Source: an uncultured Victivallales bacterium (GTDB taxonomy: Bacteria; Verrucomicrobiota; Lentisphaeria; Oligosphaerales; JAFGRS01). Taken from it: a stretch of DNA of 64,000 nucleotides. Below the pieces are notes generated by a model. The model saw only the letters and a program-made list of their open reading frames with translations. It made no database searches and was not told the DNA's origin. A program made the position numbers and the translations under genes. Location of the stretch: assembly GCA_903837355.1 (NCBI GenBank), contig CAILUI010000260.1, forward strand, positions 1-64,000, given 5' to 3'. Positions 18,801 to 26,728 of the stretch are shown here, piece by piece (position 1 is the first letter of the stretch; each line of letters starts with the position of its first letter).

Positions 18801-19886
18801 GGCCGACGCCAGCTCTTTGCCTGGGCCAAAACCATGGGCATCGAGACCCTTTGCGCCGAGTCCGAGCCCGAAGCCCTGGCCGGCCTCGACACGTTCTGCC
18901 AGGAGTACGGCATCAACATCGCCCTGCATAACCACCCGGAGCCCTCACGGTACTGGAACCCGCAGACCGTCCGCGACGCCTGCCAAGGGCTCAGCCCACG
19001 CATTGGAGCCTGTGCCGATACCGGCCACTGGATGCGCTCAGGGGTGATCCCACTGGATGGCGTCAAGCTCCTGCAGGGCCGCATCGTCAGCTTCCACTTC
19101 AAGGACCTCAACGAAATGGGCAAGGGCGGTCACGACGTGCCCTGGGGGACCGGCAAGGGCGACTGCCTGGCCGTGCTGCGGTTACTCAAACAGCAAGGCT
19201 TCAAGGGCGTGTTCTCGGCAGAGTATGAGTACAACTGGGAGAAGAACACGGAGGACATCGCTGCCTGCGTGCGGAACTTCGAGGCCATGGCCCGCGAACT
19301 CGTCCTCGAGGAAGACGGCACCTGGCAGGTCCTCTTCAACATGCGCGACCTCGCCGGCTGGCAGAACGCGGGCGCACAGCCGCCGGCCGCCGCCTGGCGC
19401 ATCGAGGACGAGTGCCTGGCCCTGCGCGGGCAGGGCGGCGACATCTGGACCCGCGAGCGCTTCGGCGACTTTGTGCTGGATCTCGAGTACGACACCACGG
19501 GCAACAGCGGCCTGTTCTTCCGCACCGACAAACCACAGGATCCCGTGCAGACGGGAATCGAGATGCAGGTCGATAAGGCCGAAACCGCCGGCATCCACGG
19601 CGTCGGTGCGCTCTACGATTTGCTCGCCCCCGCCGCCCAGGCCGGACGGCCCGGCTGGAACCACGTCACGCTGACCGCCCAGGGCAGCCGTATCACGATC
19701 GTCCTGAACGACACGACGATCATCGAGGCGGACCTCGAGCGCTGGACCACTCCCGAGCAGAACCCCGACGGGACCAAGAACAAGTTCAAGACCGCCCTCA
19801 AGGACTTCAAACGTGAAGGGCACATCGGTTTCCAGGATCACGGGGCCAGCGCGCGGTACCGTAACCTCCGTATCCGGCGTCTGTAG
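15885..19886 (+). CDS. Exported fusion: HEAT repeats, jelly-roll-like domain, sugar-isomerase TIM barrel, DUF1080
   Basis: The 1333-aa protein starts with a signal peptide (residues 1-22) behind a GCAGGAGAT ribosome site. Residues about 30-690 are alanine-rich HEAT-type helical repeats. About 698-870 look like a beta-sandwich accessory domain (LAVGSDDGIKVWLNDAVV, LLLKITQGGG). About 887-1145 form a xylose-isomerase-like TIM barrel with ALHNHPE, CADTGHW and SFHFKDL, the usual metal ligands of the sugar isomerase/epimerase family. About 1147-1333 form a DUF1080 (3-keto-disaccharide hydrolase) sandwich ending in SARYRNLRIRRL. These activities are usually on separate neighbouring genes. With the upstream Gfo/Idh/MocA gene it suggests periplasmic processing of oxidised glycosides. 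Confidence 0.88.
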   Translation: MKPTVAHVFLALCCLPGLRLAAQFPEEPVRVAVTKLATASATELGTWCERLVEPEKRPAADDTEVRMVLHGLSVRASTAPELRTNLLAAYAQVLAGTRSKAIKAFVLEQLQFCAEAASLPGLAALLQDEELSDPACRVALAVGGEAATTVLRTALSGSAGNARLALVQALGVQRDAAAVPALLQAAASPQRDLRLAALQALGAIGDPQAAEVLLAATRDPSRYVGALADEAYLEFLVQQVAAGRADTAVTQAAAYAASRPAAAHLQAAVMDVYAQAATDAAVDAVLAGMLSDSDRVRQSAGLALRRLPPERTTAKLTARLATTPEERRPGLLLLLAELRATGALPAVRAQVAATDAATRRAAILALGSIAGADSVAELVALLGDPRDGVPAAAAEALAAVRDPGMGARLVEQATAAPPPVRVAVLGLLARRLDLAQTAALFAFLADTDAEVRLATWRALETLAGAEHLPPLVDGILAAAEDKEQKAGVAAFAATCRRVAKPAVTGPLLAAGLDKADAPHQAALLAAAPASAGEVALAAVAKAASNADPGVRQAAVRALADWPDAAALPALKDIVTNAKDEVPYVLAFRGYVRLLGTVEQPAAVLLPQFQDAMKLARRADERRLVLTGIGRIKDRTAFATLRPYLQDGELRAEAANGIIQLARDSGGEDSVGALREVLAAVTDEKLVQRAKETLADVSKYAGCVVTWETSGPYTDNEKGLGELHPIPFPPEAEPAKATWRRVAGESDGRLDLNKEIGGSNRCAYLRCLVQSADAGEAVLAVGSDDGIKVWLNDAVVHDKNVPRPFTWCEDAIPVKLTKGANRLLLKITQGGGDWMANARFRAADGLPLDGLNFAVGGTWAAVIVPPPAAAAAPAAPTRLASGAPTAEALGWQASIQCWSFNQATLFESIDRAASMGLKVIEMFPGQRVDGEHAEWKLDQNLAPEAMAAVQAKLKAAGIRAANFGVTGIPGDEAGRRQLFAWAKTMGIETLCAESEPEALAGLDTFCQEYGINIALHNHPEPSRYWNPQTVRDACQGLSPRIGACADTGHWMRSGVIPLDGVKLLQGRIVSFHFKDLNEMGKGGHDVPWGTGKGDCLAVLRLLKQQGFKGVFSAEYEYNWEKNTEDIAACVRNFEAMARELVLEEDGTWQVLFNMRDLAGWQNAGAQPPAAAWRIEDECLALRGQGGDIWTRERFGDFVLDLEYDTTGNSGLFFRTDKPQDPVQTGIEMQVDKAETAGIHGVGALYDLLAPAAQAGRPGWNHVTLTAQGSRITIVLNDTTIIEADLERWTTPEQNPDGTKNKFKTALKDFKREGHIGFQDHGASARYRNLRIRRL

Positions 19887-19891
19887 CCGCG

Positions 19892-20196
19892 CTGGCGGTA
19901 CTCGGAGAGGCGGTGCGCCGCCACCGCCGGAGGTCAGTACGCGCGGGTGCCCTCACCCGCGGCCGCGTGGGGGCACGCGGCGGTACGGTTCCGACCCATG
20001 TGAGGTCAGTACGCGCGGGTGCCCTCACCCGCGGCCGCGTGGGGGCACGCGGCGGTACGGTTGCCGACCGTTGGAGCTGCGGTGGGCCGCCAGCGCCGGA
20101 GGTCAGTACGCGCGGGTGCCCTCACCCGCGGCCGCGTGGGGGCACGCGGCGGTACGGTTGCCGACCGTTGGAGGGGCGGTGGGCCGCTACCGCCGC
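19892..20196. repeat. Twin-hairpin intergenic repeat, three-copy cluster
   Basis: Cores start at 19930, 20002 and 20099, spaced 72 and 97 bp apart, and each carries the same two hairpins described for the copy at 51. The linker after the core differs between copies (TTCCGACC or TTGCCGACC, followed by variable GCGGTGGGCCGCC tails). This fills the spacer between the DUF1080 fusion and the aldo/keto reductase. The unequal spacing and conserved intervening sequence exclude a CRISPR array. Reading frames run through it in all directions because of its composition, but no gene is supported. Confidence 0.88.
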
Positions 20197-20232
20197 GGCA
20201 GACCAGCACCACGAAGCAAGGAGATATCGGCC

Positions 20233-21162
20233 ATGGAGCGACGTGCTTTCGGAAACACAGGGCTGGCGGTTTCGGTAGTGGGCTTCGGGGGCGCACCCAT
20301 CGGCTTCCTGGAGGCGGAGCAGGCGCAGGTTGGGGTGATGCTGAACACCCTGCTTGACCGCGGCCTGAATCTGATCGATACCGCCGCCATGTACGCGGGC
20401 TCGGAAGAGGCCATCGGCAAGGCGATCGGGCCTCGCCGGGACGAGGTCGTGCTGGTCACCAAGTGCCCGAACCCGATGGCGGACGGTGACGACTGCTGGT
20501 CGGCCGCCAAGATCACCCAGTCGGTGGAGCGCTCGCTGCAACGTCTGCGCACGAGTCGGCTGGACGTCGTCCTGCTGCATTCCTGCGGGCTGGACGTGCT
20601 GCAGCAGGGCGAGGCGCTGGCGGCCTTGCTGCGTCTGCGTGACGCCGGCAAGATCCGCTGTGTCGGCTACTCGGGGGACAACGAGACCGCCCTCTACGCC
20701 GCCGGCCTGCCGGACATCGCGGTCATCGAGACCTCGGTGAACGTGTGCGACCAGGCGAACCTCAAGGGAGTCCTGGTCGAGGCTCGCCGTCGTGGCCTTG
20801 GCGTCATCGCCAAACGCCCCCTCGCCAACAGCGCCTGGAAGCCGCTCGCGGAGCAACCGGGCATGTACGCCAGCTACGCCAAGACCTACACGGAGCGCTT
20901 CCAGGCCATGGGGCTTACCCTCGCCGATCTCGGGCTGACCGGGAACCCCGCTGTCGTCTGGCCGCAGCTGGCCCTGCGCTTTACGCTGTCGCAGCCCGGA
21001 GTGCAGACGGCGATCGTCGGCACCTGCCGGCTGGCCCATGCGCAGGCTAATCTCGAGGCCGCCGACCTGGGACCGCTGCCCGAACCGCAGTTGGCGGCCC
21101 TGCGCGCCGCCTTCGCTAAGGCGGAAACGGCCAGCGGCGAAGCGTGGGTCGGCCAGACCTGA
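20233..21162 (+). CDS. Aldo/keto reductase
   Basis: The 309-aa protein has the AKR barrel start (RRAFGNTGLAVSVVGFGGAPIG) and the catalytic tetrad in context: Asp in NLIDTAAMY, Tyr in the same motif, Lys in VLVTKC and His in VLLHSCG. A C-terminal cofactor segment (TAIVGTCRLAHAQANLEA) is present. It is an NAD(P)H-dependent carbonyl reductase, possibly of the sugar or galactose-dehydrogenase-like branch. The start at 20233 follows AAGGAGATATC. Upstream in-frame codons run through the hairpin repeats and are not coding. It lies alone between the repeats and convergent genes; its link to the sugar genes upstream is only by position. Confidence 0.93.
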   Translation: MERRAFGNTGLAVSVVGFGGAPIGFLEAEQAQVGVMLNTLLDRGLNLIDTAAMYAGSEEAIGKAIGPRRDEVVLVTKCPNPMADGDDCWSAAKITQSVERSLQRLRTSRLDVVLLHSCGLDVLQQGEALAALLRLRDAGKIRCVGYSGDNETALYAAGLPDIAVIETSVNVCDQANLKGVLVEARRRGLGVIAKRPLANSAWKPLAEQPGMYASYAKTYTERFQAMGLTLADLGLTGNPAVVWPQLALRFTLSQPGVQTAIVGTCRLAHAQANLEAADLGPLPEPQLAALRAAFAKAETASGEAWVGQT

Positions 21163-21194
21163 GGGCGGGGCGCCCCGGCCGCCACCTTCCTCGC

Positions 21195-21833
21195 CTAGCG
21201 CATCCAGAGCTTCATCGTCGGCAGGCTGTTGCGCAGGCTGCCGACGTGCCCATCAAAGTACAGACCGTTGAACTGCAGATTGTGGCGGTGGTCGATACCG
21301 TACGAGGAGTCGCCCATGGTGACGTGGGGGGTGTCCCAGAACTCCTTGGACTTGGCATCTACCACGTTCAGCGTCTCCGAGGGCGTCGTGAACAGGCTCA
21401 GCTTGGGGCAGGAACTGCTGGCCCCCGCGCCGTTACCGACGAGGGGTGAGTAGCGGGCATAGCTCCAGATGAGCGGGTTCGGGTAGGGCGCCCCAGGCCG
21501 GGCATAGGTGTAACCATACTCGTCGGCGGTGGGGCACTTCACCGTCTCGTAGGTGGTGAGGTACGTGTTCATCAAGTCCTCCCACCAGAACAGCGGGGCG
21601 CTGCCCCAGCCGGGGCCGTAATGATAGTTCGGGCAGACAAACTGCTTGTAATCGTCGGCGTACATGGCACTGGCCAAACCCACCTGCTTGAGGTTGTTGA
21701 CGCAACTGATGGCAAGCGCTTTGTCTCGCGCTTTCGCCAGCGCTGGCAACAGCATCGCCGCGAGGATGGCGATGATCGCGATCACCACCAGCAGTTCGAT
21801 GAGGGTGAAGGACTTTCCGCGTGTGTTTCTCAT
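21195..21833 (-). CDS. Pseudopilin-like protein with prepilin cleavage motif (DUF1559/H-X9-DG type)
   Basis: The 212-aa protein has a type III signal: a short basic leader, then [17 protein letters not shown] continuing into the N-terminal helix, cleaved by prepilin peptidase before F and methylated. The C-terminal half carries the H-to-DG signature ([17 protein letters not shown]). Such orphan proteins occur in dozens of copies in planctomycete and lentisphaerote genomes, and their function is poorly known. No pilus assembly genes are nearby. The ATG at 21833 follows GGAGAT. A good promoter lies at 21972-22000. It converges on the aldo/keto reductase gene, 32 bp apart. Confidence 0.92.
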   Translation of the reverse strand: MRNTRGKSFTLIELLVVIAIIAILAAMLLPALAKARDKALAISCVNNLKQVGLASAMYADDYKQFVCPNYHYGPGWGSAPLFWWEDLMNTYLTTYETVKCPTADEYGYTYARPGAPYPNPLIWSYARYSPLVGNGAGASSSCPKLSLFTTPSETLNVVDAKSKEFWDTPHVTMGDSSYGIDHRHNLQFNGLYFDGHVGSLRNSLPTMKLWMR

Positions 21834-21971
21834 GTCCGATCTCCGCGTTCCACTGCCTGGCGGGGGCTGCCGAACCTCGGTTGCGGCGCTGACTGGCACC
21901 GCCGCCTGCCCGGCCAGGTCATTGAGAGGCCTCTGACCCAAGGTACGGCCCCCCGGTTGCATAGCGCGCGT

Positions 21972-22000
21972 ACAATAAGGCCTGAACATGACGCTGCCAG
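21972..22000 (-). promoter_or_regulatory. Sigma70-type promoter for the pseudopilin-like gene
   Basis: Reading the minus strand, CTGGCA (22000-21995), a 17-bp spacer and TATTGT (21977-21972) followed by AC form a -35/-10 pair. It lies about 140 bp upstream of the start codon at 21833. Confidence 0.5.
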
Positions 22001-22054
22001 TTGGGTAGGCAGGACTGCAGGACTTTCTGGGGCGGGTGCGGCCGGGCGCCAACG

Positions 22055-23239
22055 TCAGTAGCCGTAGTCGGCCGCCGCCGCGGTGCCCAGGGTATCGACC
22101 AGCAGCGTCCGGAGGTCTACCGTAGCGCCACCGGTCACGCCCCTGGCGACTTCGCGGCCCTGCGCCAGGCTGCGTTCGGCTCCCTCGAGCACCAGGCTCG
22201 TGTAGAACCCCAAGGCGGTCGCGCTGGCCATCTGCTCGCGGACCGTGGCGTCCAGGCGGCCGTTGCGGGACGCCAGGATGCGCTGGTAGATGCGGCCCGG
22301 ACTGGAGATGCCGTAGCCTGTCACGCTGCCGTCCTTCTCGAAGTTCTTGAACAAGGGGTTGATCTGGCGCAGGCCGTCGGCGTGCAACTCGTAGTAGCCG
22401 GGGGTGTCGAGCCCGAGGTCGAACATGCCCTCGCTGCAGATCATACGGCCCGACTGCACGGTCGTGGCATGGGCGCTGTTGGGCAGGTGCCAGCCGGTGA
22501 TGATGTGGGCCGTGGCGCCGTTGCGGAAGCGGATCTCGGTGTCCACCATGTCGTAACCTTGCACCGCGATGGGCGTCAGCGACGGTAGCTTGTGCGCATA
22601 GCCGACGGCGCGGACCTCGACCGGGGCGAGGTCGACGATCTTGATCACGGCATCGCACATGTGGACGGTCAGGAAGCTGATGGGCGTGTTCTTCTGGGCA
22701 TAGTCGGCCGTGGCGAAGAACATCGGCGTGAAGTTGGGGTCGGCGACCATGAGTTTGTCGAGCATGTACCACACCCCTACCTGGAACTCGCCGTAGCGGC
22801 CGCTCTGGTAGCGCGCCTCGGCCTCCTTCAGGCGCGGGTCCTCGCGCTTGTGGAAGTCGATCCCCAGGAGCCGCCCCGTCCGGCGGGCGGTCTGGATCAT
22901 GGCGTGAGTGTCCTTGACGGTGGCCGCCGTGGGCTTCGGTACCACCACATCCAGCCCCGCCTCCAGGCTGTCGATGCTCGGCCCGGCGTGCAGGTGGTCC
23001 GGTGTATTCACCTGGGTCACATCCAGGTCGACGCTCCTGAGCATGTCGCGGTGACTGCGGAAACGCCGATTCTCCGGGATACGATAGGTGTCGCAAAACC
23101 AGTTGCGGTAGCCATCGTTGGGGTCGGCCACCGCCACGATGTCCAGCAGATGGCTGAAATCACTGCGGTAGTACAGGTACTGGTAGATCTCGCGAACCAC
23201 CGAGCCGACGCCGATCACACCCACGCGCAGCCTATCCAT
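22055..23239 (-). CDS. Cytoplasmic Gfo/Idh/MocA-family oxidoreductase
   Basis: The 394-aa protein begins directly with the Rossmann motif [11 protein letters not shown] and has no export signal. The family EKP motif is changed to PKP ([10 protein letters not shown]). The C-terminal domain contains DFHKRED and [15 protein letters not shown]. The family covers dehydrogenases and isomerases of sugars and inositols using NAD(P). The ATG at 23239 follows GGAGGGAA. It is encoded 30 bp downstream of the exported protein of the sigma/anti-sigma operon, so it may belong to that transcript. Loss of the EKP glutamate may affect cofactor positioning; the lysine is kept. Confidence 0.9.
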   Translation of the reverse strand: MDRLRVGVIGVGSVVREIYQYLYYRSDFSHLLDIVAVADPNDGYRNWFCDTYRIPENRRFRSHRDMLRSVDLDVTQVNTPDHLHAGPSIDSLEAGLDVVVPKPTAATVKDTHAMIQTARRTGRLLGIDFHKREDPRLKEAEARYQSGRYGEFQVGVWYMLDKLMVADPNFTPMFFATADYAQKNTPISFLTVHMCDAVIKIVDLAPVEVRAVGYAHKLPSLTPIAVQGYDMVDTEIRFRNGATAHIITGWHLPNSAHATTVQSGRMICSEGMFDLGLDTPGYYELHADGLRQINPLFKNFEKDGSVTGYGISSPGRIYQRILASRNGRLDATVREQMASATALGFYTSLVLEGAERSLAQGREVARGVTGGATVDLRTLLVDTLGTAAAADYGY

Positions 23240-23269
23240 CGCAGCGTTCCCTCCGACCTCAGGCGCGGG

Positions 23270-24007
23270 TTACGGCGGCGCCTCGCCCTTCACCACCGGC
23301 GGGGTGAGCGGCGTGGGCAACTCCTGGCCGCACAACTCAAGAAAGCGCTGGCGGATGATCTGGTCGCGCTTGCTCGCCCGCTCGTCCAGCAGGCGCCGCA
23401 TCGTGCGCAGTTCGGCATCGAGCCGGTTCAGCTCGATGCGCTGGTTCTGTTGCGTGCCCTCGAAGGCCCGCTCCAGCACCCCGCGCAGCTCGTCCTTGGC
23501 GCGGCCCACAGCGGCCGCCGAGTCCTTGGCGGCATCGCCTTCGGCCGGCGCGCCACTGAGCTGCAGAATCAGGCGTCCCAGCATGCGCGCCCGGCTTTCG
23601 AGCAGATCGAGGGCCAGCAGACGTTCGAACTCGGCGGGGTTGCGCTCGCGCACACGGTCCAGCCGCACGTAGTGCTCGGCCAGACGGCCGAGGTAGGCCG
23701 CAGCGTCGCCGCCGGCCACGCGCGTGCGAATCTCGGCGTGAATATCAGGGCTGGTCCGGCTGTAATACTCCAGCATCGCGCTCACATCGAGTCCGGGATG
23801 CCCTGGCTTCAACGCCTCGCGGGTGCGCGCTTCGAGGTCGTTGCCAACGACTTCTGCCGGCTGGGGTGCTGGGGGTGTCGGCTGCGCGACCAAGCTGGCA
23901 GAGCTCAGACATACCAGGCTCAGGAGGATCGGCAGTAAGCCTGACCAGAGTTGCCGGCGTAGGTCAGGCCGCTGCCAGATTGGTGGGCAGGACCAGTTGC
24001 CACGCAT
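23270..24007 (-). CDS. Exported coiled-coil protein in sigma/anti-sigma operon, unknown function
   Basis: The 245-aa product is not recognised. From the ATG at 24007 it has a signal-peptide-like segment (LLPILLSLVCLSSASLVAQ) and then a helical, charged region rich in Arg, Glu and Leu with likely coiled coil (residues about 150-230), ending in a proline-rich tail. Its start lies 44 bp inside the anti-sigma gene, so translation is probably coupled. A GGGAG ribosome site lies upstream; a TTG at 24049 behind AGGAGGTG is an alternative start. By position it could modulate the anti-sigma factor from outside the membrane, but nothing in the sequence proves this. Confidence 0.7.
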   Translation of the reverse strand: MRGNWSCPPIWQRPDLRRQLWSGLLPILLSLVCLSSASLVAQPTPPAPQPAEVVGNDLEARTREALKPGHPGLDVSAMLEYYSRTSPDIHAEIRTRVAGGDAAAYLGRLAEHYVRLDRVRERNPAEFERLLALDLLESRARMLGRLILQLSGAPAEGDAAKDSAAAVGRAKDELRGVLERAFEGTQQNQRIELNRLDAELRTMRRLLDERASKRDQIIRQRFLELCGQELPTPLTPPVVKGEAPP

Positions 24008-24605
24008 CGTCGCGCTCCCAGCCGCCGGCATCACGATCCTGTAGGTCAATCACCTCCTGGCGACGCCGGTCGACCTCATCGCGGAGGTTCAGCAACAACT
24101 CCTGAACGAACTGACCGGGCACCAGGTTGGGCAAGGGGGCAGGCAGCGCCGCCGGGGTGGCTTGGCCGAGGGCACGGTCATGCTCGACAGAGCCGGCAGA
24201 GAGAGGTACCGCGTAGTTGCCGCAGGCAGCTCCCGGCGCCTCGGCGACAACCGTACCGAATACAGAGTCTGGCCGTGGTGAGACCTTCGCAATACGCCCG
24301 ATCTGCCAGGTGGCTCCTACCAGCAGACAAACTGATGCCGCCCGCCAAGCCCAGGCTTTGAGCGGCGCGACGCGCCGCCGCCGCTCGTGGCTCAGGCGCG
24401 CGGCTTCCAGCAGTTCCGCCACTTCGCGCTGGCCCAGATGCTGGCGCTGCTCAGCCTGCGTCTGTCGCCGCAGTGCCGTCAGCAGAAACTGCTCCGTCTG
24501 ACAGTCCGGACAGGAGCTGCAATGCGCCCGCCAGGCGGCGGCCGCGGCACTGTCCATGCCGTCCTGCAGAGCCCGTTCCCGCAAACGTCTGCAACTACGC
24601 TTCAT
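23964..24605 (-). CDS. Zinc-finger anti-sigma factor, single membrane segment
   Basis: The 213-aa protein has the HxxxCxxC anti-sigma zinc motif (HCSSCPDC) near residue 30, a cytoplasmic helical region, one predicted membrane helix (AWRAASVCLLVGATWQIG, about residues 85-102) and a periplasmic domain of about 110 residues. This is the standard layout of membrane anti-sigma factors that hold an ECF sigma factor inactive. The ATG at 24605 overlaps the end of the sigma gene by 11 bp, so it is the cognate partner. The C-terminal half shows no known sensor fold. Confidence 0.85.
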   Translation of the reverse strand: MKRSCRRLRERALQDGMDSAAAAAWRAHCSSCPDCQTEQFLLTALRRQTQAEQRQHLGQREVAELLEAARLSHERRRRVAPLKAWAWRAASVCLLVGATWQIGRIAKVSPRPDSVFGTVVAEAPGAACGNYAVPLSAGSVEHDRALGQATPAALPAPLPNLVPGQFVQELLLNLRDEVDRRRQEVIDLQDRDAGGWERDDAWQLVLPTNLAAA

Positions 24606-25212
24606 GCCGTCTCCACATCTGCCGCAGCACCTCGACCGCACGGTGCATACGCCAGAGGGCGGTGCCCTGCGGGATCTCAAGCATGCGGGCAATGTCTTTG
24701 AACGGCACATCGCCATCGATGCGCAACTCCACCACGTCGCGCAGATCCTTGGGCAGGTCCCGCACCAGCAGGCGCACGACCTCCACGTCGTTACTGTCCT
24801 GCAACGTGGTCAGCGGATCGCCCTCGTCCCGCGCCTCCGGCATGTCGGTGTCCTGCTCCTGGATCTCAAACTTGCGCCGCCGACGCTTGTCGATGGCCAG
24901 GTTGCGCGTGACCCGGAACAGCCACGGTCCGATACTGTCGCAGATCAGGACGCGGGGCGGATTGTTGATCAACTTCAGGAACACTTCCTGGCACACATCC
25001 TTGGCCAGGTCGACGGAGCCCAGATAACGGGTGGCGTAGGCCACCAAGCGCGTTTCGTAACGGACGAAAAGCTCCTCAAAGGCGGCCGTGTCGCCGTCCT
25101 TCATCCACTTGACCAGCCGCTTATCGGTCGCCTCCTCGCGGCGCTCGGTAAAGCCCTGATCAAGCAGGTACCCGTCCGCACTCTGTTCGATGGCCGCAGT
25201 CCTGTTTTCCAT
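24595..25212 (-). CDS. ECF-type RNA polymerase sigma factor
   Basis: The 205-aa protein has sigma70 region 2 (AFEELFVRYETRLVAYA, followed by the DVCQEVFLKL and WLFRVTRNLAID helices) and region 4 (LPKDLRDVVELRIDG, then a helix-turn-helix with IARMLEIPQGTALWRMHRA). There is no region 1 or 3, as in extracytoplasmic-function sigmas. The start at 25212 has AGGATAGG before it; 25233 is also possible. It is followed by its anti-sigma gene in an overlapping arrangement. It is 170 bp downstream of the aminotransferase gene on the same strand, so it may have its own promoter. The controlled genes cannot be named from the window. Confidence 0.93.
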   Translation of the reverse strand: MENRTAAIEQSADGYLLDQGFTERREEATDKRLVKWMKDGDTAAFEELFVRYETRLVAYATRYLGSVDLAKDVCQEVFLKLINNPPRVLICDSIGPWLFRVTRNLAIDKRRRRKFEIQEQDTDMPEARDEGDPLTTLQDSNDVEVVRLLVRDLPKDLRDVVELRIDGDVPFKDIARMLEIPQGTALWRMHRAVEVLRQMWRRHEA

Positions 25213-25381
25213 TTGCCTATCCTGTGGCATCATGTGATGACTCGTCTTTGAGGTGACGCCTATCGTGTCTACTTTATTGGGCTCGCTCGTCTCAGGCCCA
25301 CTCGGGTGCTCTCAGCGCTTCGACACGGGCCGTGGCCAAGGGCTGCATATCCAGAGCCTTTTCCCGCTCGCCCGACGCCGG

Positions 25382-26392
25382 CTAGACCTCGACCGTCCAG
25401 CCGAAGACATCCTCCGCCTCGCCCACCTGTAGCGCCGTATAGCGCTGATAGAGCTTGCCGAACACCGGTCCGACGCCCTCGGCCGGACCGACGCGAATCA
25501 CCCGCTCGCCGCGCACAATCTCATTGACCGGGGTGATCACCACGGCGGTGCCGCAGGCGGCCACTTCGGCGAAACCGGGAATCTCGTCGAAGTCGACCGG
25601 GCGGACCTCGACCGCCATGCCCAGGCTGCGGGCCACCGCCTGCAGGCCGTCGTTGGTGACGCTGGGCAGAATACTGCTGCTCTGCGCGGTGACGTACTTG
25701 CCGTCCGTGGTGATGGCAATGAAGTTCGAGGTCCCGAACTCCTCGACGTAGCGGTGCTCGCGGGCATCCAGATAAAGCTCGACCGGGAAACCCTGTTCAT
25801 GCGCCAGGTGATGCGGTTCGAGGCTGGCCGCATAGTTGCCGGCCACCTTCGTGTGCCCGACCCCCTGGGGCGCCGCGCGGTCGTAGTCATCCAGCACGAT
25901 CGCCCGCACCGGCTTGAGCCCGCCCTTGTAATAGGCCCCGACCGGCGTCACCAGGACGATGAAGGTGTACTCCTTGGCCGGACTCACCCCGATCTGCGCC
26001 CCGCTGCCGATGAGCAGCGGGCGGATGTACAGCGAGCCGCCGGTGCCGTACGGCGGCACAAACTCCCGATTGGCATCCACCACCCGCCGGATGGCCTCCA
26101 GAAACAGCTCCTCAGGAACCTGGGCCATGCAGATGCGGCGGGCGCTCGTCGCCAGCCGCCGCGCGTTGGCCTGCGGCCGGAACAGGCGCACCCTGCCGTC
26201 GCGACAGGCGAACGCCTTCAGACCCTCGAACGCCGCCTGACCGTAATGCAGCGCCGTCGCCGCAATGTGCAGGCGCAGATACGGCTCACGAACCAGCTCG
26301 CCGGCGCCCCAGCTTCCATCCCGCCAGACATAGCGGATGTGGCAGTTGGTCTCCATGTACGAAAACCCGAGACTGGACCAGTCAATCTTCAT
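25382..26392 (-). CDS. ilvE: Branched-chain amino acid aminotransferase
   Basis: The 336-aa protein is a class IV PLP aminotransferase of the BCAT group, catalysing the last step of leucine, isoleucine and valine synthesis. It shows ALHYGQAAFEGLKAF, SLYIRPLLIG, the PLP lysine in HTKVAGNYAASL, EEFGTSNFIAI and CGTAVVITPV. Length is slightly below the 340-360 residues usual for the long BCAT form. The ATG at 26392 is preferred because AGGACGG precedes it and upstream codons do not look coding. A good promoter lies at 26480-26508, giving a leader of about 80 nt. Confidence 0.95.
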   Translation of the reverse strand: MKIDWSSLGFSYMETNCHIRYVWRDGSWGAGELVREPYLRLHIAATALHYGQAAFEGLKAFACRDGRVRLFRPQANARRLATSARRICMAQVPEELFLEAIRRVVDANREFVPPYGTGGSLYIRPLLIGSGAQIGVSPAKEYTFIVLVTPVGAYYKGGLKPVRAIVLDDYDRAAPQGVGHTKVAGNYAASLEPHHLAHEQGFPVELYLDAREHRYVEEFGTSNFIAITTDGKYVTAQSSSILPSVTNDGLQAVARSLGMAVEVRPVDFDEIPGFAEVAACGTAVVITPVNEIVRGERVIRVGPAEGVGPVFGKLYQRYTALQVGEAEDVFGWTVEV

Positions 26393-26479
26393 AGCCGTCC
26401 TGCTCACTTCGGAACTGCAACTCCGCCGCGCTTCCTCTGGGAGGCTGCGCGGCTGCACACACCCGAACTCAACCCCGGT

Positions 26480-26508
26480 AGCATATTGCCCCGAGCACCA
26501 CTCGGCAA
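26480..26508 (-). promoter_or_regulatory. Sigma70-type promoter for ilvE with short inverted repeat
   Basis: On the minus strand TTGCCG (26508-26503), a 17-bp spacer and TATGCT (26485-26480) form a promoter. A 5-bp inverted repeat CCGAG/CTCGG (26491-26505) overlaps the -35 and spacer and could be an operator. Confidence 0.5.
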
Positions 26509-26728
26509 GACCACCCCACTGCATCGCGTCCCGTCGGGCTCTGGGCCACGGACTTCAGACCCTCGCCAGTCTCCCGCGAATGCTGCACTCCCCCACGCGC
26601 GCCGCACCCCAAAGAGCATCAGTGCTTCAGAAGATGCGAGGGAATCGGGGGGCGGGGGCGGAATCGTGCCTGGCTGGTCCGCGGAAAGTGGCTTGTGGAC
26701 AGCATGGCGGGCATTCTCTCACAACGTC
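26509..26728. other. Intergenic sequence, nothing recognised
   Basis: Between the ilvE promoter and the end of the DUF5615 gene the sequence has stop codons in the frames and no supported gene, RNA or repeat. It includes a G-rich run near 26648-26660. Confidence 0.5.

Noticed and set aside
16476-18935. Long minus-strand open frame over the HEAT/TIM/DUF1080 gene
   Set aside because: It is antisense to a gene with clear domains. Composition is Gly/Arg/Gln-rich and typical of GC-rich shadows.
19892-20196. Possible CRISPR array
   Set aside because: Repeat units are long, unevenly spaced (72 and 97 bp) and separated by related, not unique, sequence. There are no cas genes.
21163-21194. GGGGCGCCCC palindrome between the convergent aldo/keto reductase and pseudopilin genes as a terminator
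   Set aside because: The palindrome has no loop of its own and no T-run on either strand, so it is not supported as an intrinsic terminator.
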